A stretch of DNA of 12,691 bases from assembly GCA_964292295.1 (NCBI GenBank), contig CAXYVC010000076.1:1-12691 (forward strand). The letters run 5' to 3'. Each line of letters begins with the position of its first letter. Position 1 is the stretch's first letter. The translations under genes and the position numbers were made by a program. The notes beneath the pieces were generated by a model that saw only the letters and a list, made by a program, of their open reading frames with translations, searched no databases and was not told the DNA's origin. Source of the DNA: CAXYVC01 sp964292295. Lineage in GTDB: Bacteria; Acidobacteriota; Holophagae; Holophagales; Holophagaceae. Shown one piece after another: positions 6,908 to 12,691 of the stretch.

Positions 6908-6915
6908 GCTAGCCT
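6908..6915 (+). promoter_or_regulatory. Possible -10 element of the hcp promoter
   Basis: TGCTAGCCT overlaps here, reading as an extended -10 (TG at 6907-6908, TAGCCT at 6910-6915). A transcription start near 6922 would put the centre of the FNR-like site (6880.5) at about -41.5, the class II activation position. The -10 match is weak and the start is inferred. Confidence 0.3.
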
Positions 6916-6958
6916 TGCGTCAACCGGCGGCCCGCCCGCCCGATCCCTTGGAGGAGCC

Positions 6959-8590
6959 ATGTCCATGTTCTGCTTCCAGTGCCAGGAGGCCCTGCGCAAC
7001 GAGGGCTGTTCGGTGAGCGGCGTCTGCGGCAAGAAGCCCGAGACGTCGAACCTGATGGACCTGCTGATCTTCAACCTCAAGGGCCTCGCCCTCCTGGAGG
7101 AACTGGCCCAGGCGAAGCGCCCGGCGGATCCCGGCACCGGGCTCTTCCTGGCCCAGAGCCTCTTCATCACCATCACCAACGCCAACTTCGACAACGCGCG
7201 CATCACCAACCAGATCCTGGAGACCCTGCGCCGGAAGCGGGCCATCAGGGCCCTCCTGGGCGACGCGGCGCTGCCCGAGGCGGCCACCTGGGAGGGCAGC
7301 GAGGAGGCCTTCCAGGCGAAGGCCGCCCTGGTGGGCGTGAAGGCCGAAGCGAACGAGGACCTGCGCAGCCTGAAGGAGCTGGTGGTCTACGGCCTGAAGG
7401 GCATCTCCGCCTACGTCGACCACGCGGCCATGCAGGGCTTCGAGAAGCCCGAGGTCTACGCCTTCCTGGTGAAGGCCCTGGCCGCCACGGCCAAGGACAT
7501 GGGTGCGGAGGCCCTCACGGCCCTGGTGCTGGAGACGGGCCGCTGCGCGGTGGACGCCATGGCCCTGCTGGACGAGGCCAACACGCGTACCTTCGGCCAG
7601 CCCGGCATCACCGAGGTGAAGCTGGGCGTGGGCCGCAACCCGGGCATCCTCGTCTCCGGCCACGACCTGCTGGACCTGAAGGAGCTGCTGGAGCAGACCG
7701 CGGGCACGGGCGTCGACGTCTACACCCACAGCGAGATGCTGCCCGCCCACGCCTACCCCGAGCTGAAGAAATACCCGCACCTGGTGGGCAACTACGGCGG
7801 CGCCTGGTGGCAGCAGGACAAGGAGTTCGAGCGCTTCAACGGCGCGATCCTCATGACCACGAACTGCATCGTGCCGGTGCGGAAGAGCTACGAGGACCGC
7901 ATCTTCACCACCGGCATGGCGGGCTACCCCGGCGTGGCCCACATCGGGGATCGTCCCAAGGGCGGCCGGAAGGACTTCAGCGCCCTCATCGCCCGGGCGA
8001 AGACCTGCGCGCCCCCGGAAGAGCTGGAGGCGGGCACCCTGACGAACGGCTTCGCCCACGCCCAGGTGCTGGCCCTGGCGGACAAGGTGGTAGAGGCCGT
8101 CAAGAGCGGCGCCATCAAGCGCTTCGTGGTCATGGGCGGCTGCGACGGACGCCACGCCTCCCGCGCCTACTTCACCGAGGTGGCCAAGGCCCTGCCCCAG
8201 GACGCGGTCATCCTCACCGCCGGCTGCGCAAAATACCGCTACAACAAGCTGGAGCTGGGCACCATCGGCGGCATCCCCCGCCTCCTGGACGCGGGCCAGT
8301 GCAACGACAGCTACTCCCTGGCCGTGATCGCCCTCAAGCTGAAGGAGGCCTTCGGCCTGCAGGACATCAACCAGCTGCCCATCTCCTTCGACCTGGGCTG
8401 GTACGAGCAGAAGGCCATCGCCGTGCTGCTGGCCCTGCTCCACCTCGGCGTGAAGGGCATCCGCGTGGGGCCGACCCTCCCCGCCTTCCTGAGCCCCAAC
8501 GTCGCCAAGGTGCTGGTGGAGACCTTCGGCCTGAAGCTCATCGGAAGCCCAGAGGCCGACGTGGCGGAGATGATGGGCGCGGCCTGCTAG
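6959..8590 (+). CDS. hcp: Hydroxylamine reductase / hybrid cluster protein (class I)
   Basis: Cytoplasmic iron-sulfur enzyme with hydroxylamine reductase activity in vitro and nitric oxide reductase activity reported in E. coli; it protects against nitrosative stress. The 543 residues carry all known ligands. The N-terminal cluster cysteines are C5, C8, C17 and C23 in a C-x2-C-x8-C-x5-C pattern typical of the anaerobe class I form rather than the enterobacterial form. Hybrid-cluster ligands align with those known in Desulfovibrio: H235 (SGHDLLDL), E259 (THSEM), C303 (TTNCIVPV), C395 (GGCDGR), C423 (AGCAKYRYNK), C448 (GQCNDSYS), E483 and K485 (WYEQKA), with matching spacing. GGAGG stands 4 bases before the ATG. 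No hcr reductase follows, as is usual for class I. An FNR-like operator lies about 75 bp upstream. Confidence 0.98.
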   Translation: MSMFCFQCQEALRNEGCSVSGVCGKKPETSNLMDLLIFNLKGLALLEELAQAKRPADPGTGLFLAQSLFITITNANFDNARITNQILETLRRKRAIRALLGDAALPEAATWEGSEEAFQAKAALVGVKAEANEDLRSLKELVVYGLKGISAYVDHAAMQGFEKPEVYAFLVKALAATAKDMGAEALTALVLETGRCAVDAMALLDEANTRTFGQPGITEVKLGVGRNPGILVSGHDLLDLKELLEQTAGTGVDVYTHSEMLPAHAYPELKKYPHLVGNYGGAWWQQDKEFERFNGAILMTTNCIVPVRKSYEDRIFTTGMAGYPGVAHIGDRPKGGRKDFSALIARAKTCAPPEELEAGTLTNGFAHAQVLALADKVVEAVKSGAIKRFVVMGGCDGRHASRAYFTEVAKALPQDAVILTAGCAKYRYNKLELGTIGGIPRLLDAGQCNDSYSLAVIALKLKEAFGLQDINQLPISFDLGWYEQKAIAVLLALLHLGVKGIRVGPTLPAFLSPNVAKVLVETFGLKLIGSPEADVAEMMGAAC

Positions 8591-8607
8591 ACAGGAACGC
8601 GGGAACA

Positions 8608-8653
8608 GAAGCGGAACGGTCGGAGGGCATGCGCTTTCCGGCCGTTCCGCTTC
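8608..8653 (+). terminator. Long inverted repeat after hcp, probable terminator
   Basis: GAAGCGGAACGG (8608-8619) and CCGTTCCGCTTC (8642-8653) are perfect 12-bp arms, with an inner CGGA/TCCG extension after one mismatch. It lies 17 bases after the hcp stop and 25 bases before folE. No T-tract follows. It probably separates hcp from folE transcription or protects the hcp mRNA end. Confidence 0.55.
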
Positions 8654-8678
8654 CTGCCACCCTAGGGCGGAGGCCCCC

Positions 8679-9221
8679 ATGCACCTGGATCCCGCCCGCG
8701 CCACCGCCGCCGTCCGCGACCTGCTCGCCAGCTTCGGCGTGGATGCGGACAGCCCGGAGCTGCGGGATACGCCCCGGCGCGTGGCGGAATACTGGGCCGA
8801 ACGCCTGGACGGCTACGCCCTGGACCCGGCCGCCCTGCTGCGGCCCCTGCCCGGGGAGCTGGCCCCCTGCCCCGTGATCCTGGAGCGCGTGCCCTTCGTG
8901 AGCACCTGCGAGCACCACCTGGCGCCCTTCACGGGCCTGGCCACCATCGGCTACCTCCCGGGCCCCGGGGGCACCGTGGGCCTGTCCAAGCTGGTGCACC
9001 TGGTGCAGGGCTTCGCCCATCGCCTTCAGGTCCAGGAGCGCATGACCCGGCAGATCGCCGAAGCCCTGGAGACGCACCTGCGGCCCCAGGCCTGGGCGGT
9101 GAAGCTGGTGGCCGAGCACAGCTGCATGGCCCACCGGGGCGTGAAGACCCCGGGCGTGCCGGTGGTGACCGCGCTGGCCGGCGGCCTGTGGGCGGAGCGC
9201 CTTCCGGAGGCCTTCCGCTGA
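8679..9221 (+). CDS. folE: GTP cyclohydrolase I (type IA)
   Basis: Zinc enzyme that opens GTP to 7,8-dihydroneopterin triphosphate, the entry step of folate and other pterin pathways; also feeds queuosine. The 180-residue protein has DTPRRVAEYW, the zinc and active-site stretch FVSTCEHHLAPFTGLATIGYLPG (C77, H79, H80), GLSKLVHLVQGFAHRLQVQERMTRQIAEAL, and AEHSCMAHRGVKTPG with C149 as the last zinc ligand. The usual CMTMRG form reads CMAHRG here. It is shorter at the N-terminus than the E. coli enzyme. The ATG at 8679 has GGAGG 5 bases upstream. It follows hcp after 88 bp with a stem-loop between, so co-transcription is doubtful. No other folate genes are in the window. Confidence 0.97.
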   Translation: MHLDPARATAAVRDLLASFGVDADSPELRDTPRRVAEYWAERLDGYALDPAALLRPLPGELAPCPVILERVPFVSTCEHHLAPFTGLATIGYLPGPGGTVGLSKLVHLVQGFAHRLQVQERMTRQIAEALETHLRPQAWAVKLVAEHSCMAHRGVKTPGVPVVTALAGGLWAERLPEAFR

Positions 9222-9268
9222 AGGCCCGGAACCGTAGACTGGAGCCTCCTCCCCGGAGTGCCCGTCCC

Positions 9269-10003
9269 ATGCGGATCCTGCTCGCGCCCCTCGCCCTCCT
9301 GGCCGCCCTGGCCGGCCTGGGCTGCGGCTTCCTCCAGCCCGATCCGCCCGTGCCCGTCGCCCTCTGCGCCTGCGAGGCGGGTCCCTACCGCCAGCTCCCC
9401 CGGCTCTTCGACCTGAAGGGCGAGGGCGCCTTCTCCTCCCGGCCGCGGCACCTGACGCCGCTGATGGAGGCCAGCACGCCCTTCACGGCCGAGGCGACCC
9501 TGACCTCCGAGGGCACCTACCTCGTCCTCATGGCCGAGGATCCCCGCCAAGGGCAGGCCCCGGTGCCCTTCGGCACCTACGCCGCCCAGCCCGTCGACAG
9601 CCCCCAGGCCCCCGCGAGCGTGCCCGTCTTCCGGCAGCCCGGCCAAGGCGAGTGGGCCCTGGGCGCGGATGCGTCGGGAACCCTCCTCGCCTTCGGCGAG
9701 GCCGGCACCCGGGTGCTGGGCGCCCTGGCCTACCGCAGCGCCTACCTGCCGGACGGCACCCAGCAGACCCTGGTGATGCACCGGGGCGCCCTGACGGGCA
9801 ACACCTGGGTCGGAGACCTGGAGGGGCGCATCTACCGGGAGCGCACCGAGGGACACCTCGTGCAGATCGGCTGGGTGGGCTGGCGCCGTGCCGTGCTCCC
9901 CAACGGCCGGCGGGTCCCCATGCTCATGACCCGGGGCCTCGGACGCCGCGCCTTCTGGGCAGGCCGCCACCAGGGAACCTGGTACCGCGATCCGGAAGCG
10001 TGA
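9269..10003 (+). CDS. Putative lipoprotein of unknown function
   Basis: I do not recognise the family. The 244-residue product starts with MRILLAPLALLAALAGLGCGF, a short charged start, a hydrophobic core and a Cys at position 19, so it looks like a lipoprotein signal peptide, though GLGC is not an ideal lipobox. Two further Cys (CAC) come soon after. The middle is Gly/Pro-rich and probably beta-rich, and the end holds repeated Trp-Val-Gly strands (NTWVGDLEGRIYRE, QIGWVGWRRAVL) and a final GTWYRDPEA. A longer in-frame reading from 9188 overlaps folE and is rejected because the signal peptide begins at 9269. GGAG lies about 12 bases upstream, weaker than its neighbours. The gene follows folE by 47 bp and precedes the dismutase by 70 bp. 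Confidence 0.75.
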   Translation: MRILLAPLALLAALAGLGCGFLQPDPPVPVALCACEAGPYRQLPRLFDLKGEGAFSSRPRHLTPLMEASTPFTAEATLTSEGTYLVLMAEDPRQGQAPVPFGTYAAQPVDSPQAPASVPVFRQPGQGEWALGADASGTLLAFGEAGTRVLGALAYRSAYLPDGTQQTLVMHRGALTGNTWVGDLEGRIYRERTEGHLVQIGWVGWRRAVLPNGRRVPMLMTRGLGRRAFWAGRHQGTWYRDPEA

Positions 10004-10004
10004 A

Positions 10005-10022
10005 CGCGGGAGGCCTTCCGCG
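10005..10022 (+). terminator. Small hairpin after the lipoprotein gene
   Basis: CGCGG (10005-10009) pairs with CCGCG (10018-10022); the loop GAGGCCTT is itself partly palindromic. It starts right after the stop codon. No T-tract follows, so the terminator role is weakly supported. Confidence 0.25.
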
Positions 10023-10073
10023 CATCCGAGAAGGCAGAAGTCATCCCCCTTGGCGATGCACCTGGAGGTTTCC

Positions 10074-10658
10074 ATGGCCTATACCCCAAAGAACTACGAG
10101 CACCTGAAGGGCGCCCTGAAGGGCTTCTCCGACAGCCAGCTGGAGCAGCACTTCACCCTGTACAAAGGCTACGTGGCCAAGCTCAACGAGATCGAGGAGA
10201 GGCTGGCTGGCGCCGACAACACCAAGCCCAACTACAGCTTCAACGAGTACAGCGAGCTGAAGCGCCGGGAGGCGGTGGCCTTCAACGGCTCCTTCCTGCA
10301 CGAGCTCTACTTCGAGAACCTGGGCGCGGACGGCGAGGTCAGCCCCGAGCTCCAGAAGGCCCTGGAGGCCGCGGGCGGCCGGGAGAAGGTCCTGGCGGAC
10401 CTCAAGGCCTGCGCCCTGGGCGGCCCGGGCTGGGCCCTGCTCACCCGCAACCGCCGGGACGGCCGGCTGCACACCTACTTCGTGGCCGAGCACCACCTGG
10501 GCCTTCCCATCGAGCAGGACCTGCTGGCCGTGGTGGACTCCTGGGAGCACGCCTTCATGGTGGACTATGGCATCAAGCGCCCCGACTACCTGAACGCCCT
10601 GCTTGAGAACCTGAAGTGGAGCGAGATCTCCCGGCGCTTCGCCCGGGCCGGCGCCTAG
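10074..10658 (+). CDS. Fe/Mn-family superoxide dismutase, divergent type
   Basis: Converts superoxide to oxygen and hydrogen peroxide. The 194-residue protein keeps the four metal ligands: H26 (LEQHFTLYKGYV), H76 (FNGSFLHELYF), D155 and H159 (VVDSWEHAFMVDY), followed by KRPDYLNALLENLKW, the family's DYxxxRPxYL...W ending. It differs from E. coli SodA and SodB: the first-helix motif is one residue shorter between H26 and the YV pair and lacks the extra His of HHxxHH. The N-terminal second-shell position, four before H76, is Gly, while the later one falls on His (H140/H141) rather than Gln. No signal peptide is seen, so it is cytoplasmic. The ATG at 10074 has GGAGG 5 bases upstream; a TTG at 10050 is rejected. 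Metal use cannot be decided. Confidence 0.9.
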   Translation: MAYTPKNYEHLKGALKGFSDSQLEQHFTLYKGYVAKLNEIEERLAGADNTKPNYSFNEYSELKRREAVAFNGSFLHELYFENLGADGEVSPELQKALEAAGGREKVLADLKACALGGPGWALLTRNRRDGRLHTYFVAEHHLGLPIEQDLLAVVDSWEHAFMVDYGIKRPDYLNALLENLKWSEISRRFARAGA

Positions 10659-10664
10659 AAGCTC

Positions 10665-11549
10665 CTACCGGAAGCGCCAGGCCAGCACGCGGCTGCGCTT
10701 CTGGCCCTGCCCCATCTCCAGAACCCGCACCTGGGCCGCTCCCGCGCGGCGCAGGTGCGCCTGGAGGCGCGGCAGGTGCTCCGAGCGGGAGACGAGGCTG
10801 CTGAACCAGCGGCAGCGTTCCGGGTCTTCGGCGCTTTCCTGGATCATCCGCTGGATGAAGCCCAGCTCGCCGCCCTCGCACCACAATTCCGCATCCCGGC
10901 CGCCGAAGTTCAGGCCCGCACCCTTGCCGAGCTTGCGCCACTTCTCCCGGGCCGTGGCCCGCACCGCGGCCGCAGAGGCGTGGAAGGGCGGATTGCAGAG
11001 GCAGAGGTCGAAGCGCTCGTCCGCGGCCACCACGCCCCGGAAGAGGCGGGAGCGGTCCGGCTGGAGGCGCAGGGCCACCGCATGCTCCAGGCCGTTGACC
11101 TTCAGGATGGCCGCGGCGCTGGCCAGGGCGGCGGCGTCCACGTCCGTGCCCACAAAGCGCCATCCGTACTCGGCGTGCCCGATCAGGGGGAAGATGCAGC
11201 TGGCGCCGACGCCGAGGTCCAGCGCACGCACGGACGGCCCCGTGGGGATGCGCCCGCCGGCCTCCTCGCCCAGGAGCCCCGCCAGGTGGTGGATCAGGTC
11301 CGCCCGGCCCGGCACGGGCGGGCACAGGAAGCCCTCGGGGAAGACCCAGCCGCGGATCCCGTACTGCAGCGCCAGCAGGGCGCGGTTGAGCGCGCGCACG
11401 GCACGGCCGTCGGCGAAGTCCACGGTGGGCCTCCCATCGGGACTGCGGCGCACGAAGGGCGCGAGTTCCGGACAGGCCCGCACCAGCGCGCCGAAGTCAT
11501 ACTCCCCCTGGTGGCGGTTGCGGGGATGGAGGCCGGGACGGGAGGGCAC
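10665..11549 (-). CDS. rlmF: 23S rRNA (adenine(1618)-N6)-methyltransferase RlmF
   Basis: SAM-dependent enzyme that N6-methylates A1618 of 23S rRNA during large-subunit assembly. The 294 residues begin with the family's LHPRNRHQGEYDF, continue with a SAM-binding motif I (ALDLGVGASCIFPLIG), GTDVD for the ribose-binding acid, and the catalytic NPPFHAS that marks RlmF among N6-adenine methyltransferases; LNFGGRDAELWCEGGE follows as in relatives. The GTG at 11549 is chosen because AAGGAG lies 7 bases upstream and the conserved N-terminus starts at once. That Shine-Dalgarno overlaps the stop region of the upstream MazG-like gene, only 12 bp away, so the two are very likely co-transcribed and perhaps translationally coupled. 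Its stop is 6 bp from the stop of the convergent dismutase. Confidence 0.95.
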   Translation of the reverse strand: MPSRPGLHPRNRHQGEYDFGALVRACPELAPFVRRSPDGRPTVDFADGRAVRALNRALLALQYGIRGWVFPEGFLCPPVPGRADLIHHLAGLLGEEAGGRIPTGPSVRALDLGVGASCIFPLIGHAEYGWRFVGTDVDAAALASAAAILKVNGLEHAVALRLQPDRSRLFRGVVAADERFDLCLCNPPFHASAAAVRATAREKWRKLGKGAGLNFGGRDAELWCEGGELGFIQRMIQESAEDPERCRWFSSLVSRSEHLPRLQAHLRRAGAAQVRVLEMGQGQKRSRVLAWRFR

Positions 11550-11561
11550 GGGCAGACTCCT

Positions 11562-11942
11562 TCAGCGGCAGGCGGAGGGATCGTTGTAGTCCGTGTATTT
11601 CCGGGCGCTGCCCCGCACCCGCTCGGCGGGATACTTCAGGGCATTCAGGGCGATCTTGTCCCGGGCGGCCTCCAGCAGGTCGAAGCCCGCACGGTCCGCC
11701 AGGCGCACCAGGTAGAGCAGCACGTCGGCGGCCTCCTCCTGCACACGCGCCTTCCGCGGGGCGTCCAGCGCCAGGCTCTCCGCCTCCGTGAGCCACTGGA
11801 ACTCCGCCGCGAGTTCCCCCGCCTCGCCCGTCAGGGCCATGGCGAGGTTCTTGGGGCTGTGGAAGGTCTCCCAGTCCCGCTCCGCGGCGAAGCGGCGCAA
11901 CTGCAGGGTCAGGTCGTCGAGGCTATCGGGCGGCATGGGCAT
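11562..11942 (-). CDS. MazG-like nucleotide pyrophosphohydrolase (dCTPase-like)
   Basis: Small all-alpha NTP pyrophosphohydrolase that cleaves non-canonical or excess (d)NTPs to monophosphates, cleaning the nucleotide pool. The 126 residues match the compact RS21-C6/dCTPP1-like subgroup: RDWETFHSPKNLAMALTGEAGELAAEFQWL, giving the first Mg-binding EAGEL helix, then the EEAADVLLYLVRLAD helix with the second acidic set (ExxxD), and ALNALKYPAER ahead of a short tail. The ATG at 11942 has GGAGG 7 bases upstream; a second ATG two codons on has poorer spacing. Longer readings to 12497 cross the divergent AMMECR1 gene and are not real. It is followed after 12 bp by rlmF. The exact substrate is not predictable. 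Confidence 0.9.
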   Translation of the reverse strand: MPMPPDSLDDLTLQLRRFAAERDWETFHSPKNLAMALTGEAGELAAEFQWLTEAESLALDAPRKARVQEEAADVLLYLVRLADRAGFDLLEAARDKIALNALKYPAERVRGSARKYTDYNDPSACR

Positions 11943-12000
11943 TCCTGGGCCTCCAGCTTCCCACATGGCATGCGGCTCCGCAGCGCCCCATCCTTGCCCC

Positions 12001-12531
12001 ATGTCCGACGCGCCCCTCCTCCAGCTGCACGCCCTCGTCGCCCACCGCCTGGGGCGCGGCCCCGAACCGGCGCTGGACGCAGCGGCCTTCCAGGCGCCCT
12101 GCACGATGGTGTTCACCACCTTCACCGTGGACGGCGAGCTGCGCGGCTGCGTGGGCTGCCCGGGCCCCACGGTGGGCGAGGCCGCCCGGCGCGCCCTCGA
12201 GGCCACCCTGGAGGATGCGCGCTTCGCGCCCCTCCGCCCGGAGGAGCTCCCGCGCCTGCGCCTTTCGCTCTCGATCCTTCCCCCCGACGCCCTGGAGCCG
12301 GTGATGGATCCGCGGGAGATCGCCCTCGGCACGCACGGCGTGAAGGTGAGCCGCGACGGCCTCGGTGCCATGTTCCTTCCCCAGGTCGCGCAGCACGCGG
12401 GCTGGCGCACGCCGGAGGAGATGTTGGACGCCTGCTGTCGCAAGGCGGGGCTTCCCCTCCATGCCTGGCGGGAGGGCGGGCGCGTCTGGCGCTTCACCGT
12501 GCGCTGCTTGGCGGACCCCAGCGCGGCGTAG
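12001..12531 (+). CDS. AMMECR1 domain protein (AmmeMemoRadiSam system protein A type)
   Basis: Member of the AMMECR1 family, conserved from bacteria to humans; the bacterial role is not settled from what I know. The hallmark LRGCVG (L47 to G52) follows a FTTFTVDGE strand. Also seen are a helix with ARRALEATLEDARFAPLRPEELPRL, the LSLSILPP strand, IALGTHGVKVSRDGLGAMFLPQVAQHAGW, and TPEEMLDACCRKAGLP, all in family order, giving 176 residues and one complete domain. The ATG at 12001 is chosen because longer readings overlap the divergent MazG-like gene; no good Shine-Dalgarno is visible. In many genomes this gene sits with a MEMO-like gene and a radical SAM gene. Neither is seen here, although the right-hand neighbour is cut off after 17 codons. 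Confidence 0.88.
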   Translation: MSDAPLLQLHALVAHRLGRGPEPALDAAAFQAPCTMVFTTFTVDGELRGCVGCPGPTVGEAARRALEATLEDARFAPLRPEELPRLRLSLSILPPDALEPVMDPREIALGTHGVKVSRDGLGAMFLPQVAQHAGWRTPEEMLDACCRKAGLPLHAWREGGRVWRFTVRCLADPSAA

Positions 12532-12542
12532 ACCGCCCCGGC

Positions 12543-12570
12543 TTCCCATCCCCACCGCCTGAGCTACACT
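12543..12570 (+). promoter_or_regulatory. Weak sigma-70-like promoter candidate
   Basis: TTCCCA (12543-12548) and TACACT (12565-12570) are 16 bp apart, each matching four of six consensus bases. They lie 70-98 bases before the ATG at 12641. Chance matches of this quality are common. Confidence 0.2.
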
Positions 12571-12640
12571 TCGGGGTTGCCTCAAACCCATCACCGGGGC
12601 CCGGAAACCGTCCCCAGGGCCACATCTGCAAGGAGACCGG

Positions 12641-12691
12641 ATGGATACGCGAGCGAAAGAGGAGATGCTGGTTCGGTTGCGGGAGGAGTCG
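12641..12691 (+). CDS. Start of an unidentified gene, cut by the window edge
   Basis: Seventeen codons (MDTRAKEEMLVRLREES) run into the window end. AAGGAG (12630-12635) lies 5 bases before the ATG, among the best ribosome binding sites in the window, which supports a real start. The residues are charged and helical, with no recognisable motif. It is the same strand as the AMMECR1 gene, 109 bp downstream. It does not look like the start of a MEMO or radical SAM protein. Confidence 0.6.
   Translation, partial: MDTRAKEEMLVRLREES

Noticed and set aside
5656..6912. Long plus-strand open frame of 418 codons opposite purM
   Set aside because: His/Gln/Ala/Gly-rich antisense shadow of purM with no recognisable domain.
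6920..8877. Long open frames on both strands across hcp
   Set aside because: They are out-of-frame readings of hcp; the hcp frame holds every known metal ligand with correct spacing.
10050..10073. TTG start for the dismutase
   Set aside because: The ATG at 10074 has GGAGG at the best spacing, and the extra eight residues show no family similarity.
11971..11982. TGCGGCTCCGCA palindrome in the MazG/AMMECR1 divergent gap, as an operator
   Set aside because: The arms are short and GC-only, matches of this kind are frequent at this base composition, and no known operator resembles it.

Overview
The window is very GC-rich bacterial DNA with tightly packed genes and short intergenic gaps. No rRNA, tRNA, CRISPR array, insertion sequence or phage gene was seen. 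The gene set mixes housekeeping genes (dnaJ, trmO, purM, folE, rlmF), anaerobe-type stress defence (a class I hybrid cluster protein and an Fe/Mn superoxide dismutase) and a large CBM9-like/DUF5916 outer-membrane protein. This fits a free-living, anaerobic or microaerophilic Gram-negative. An Acidobacteriota of the Holophagae (Geothrix-like) type is a reasonable but unproven guess.

Layout from left to right. On the plus strand are the 3' part of dnaJ (1-936) and trmO (1068-1592). Next is a CBM9-like/DUF5916 gene (1734-4128) whose frame is broken at a run of eight G. Facing it on the minus strand is a group transcribed leftwards: purM (6804-5767), a yjdF/DUF2992 gene (5632-5231) and an acyltransferase-3 membrane protein (5203-4109). 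The acyltransferase stop overlaps the DUF5916 stop tail to tail by 20 bp. Divergent from purM on the plus strand are hcp (6959-8590), folE (8679-9221), an unrecognised lipoprotein (9269-10003) and a superoxide dismutase (10074-10658). These are followed by a minus-strand pair, a MazG-like pyrophosphohydrolase (11942-11562) and rlmF (11549-10665). Divergent from that pair is an AMMECR1-family gene (12001-12531). The first 17 codons of another gene (12641 onward) close the window.

The most interesting parts are regulatory. The 134-bp gap between purM and yjdF folds on paper into several hairpins. One buries the yjdF Shine-Dalgarno, and the start codon edge can pair with either of two upstream copies of the same hexamer. 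Because yjdF genes are the namesake targets of the azaaromatic (yjdF) riboswitch, this is a strong riboswitch candidate outside the usual Firmicutes setting. The purM-hcp divergent region carries a near-perfect FNR/CRP-family half-site pair, placed where a class II activator of hcp would bind. The G8 frameshift in the surface-protein gene is either a sequencing error, a recent mutation or a phase-variation switch. The superoxide dismutase has an unusual ligand-region layout.
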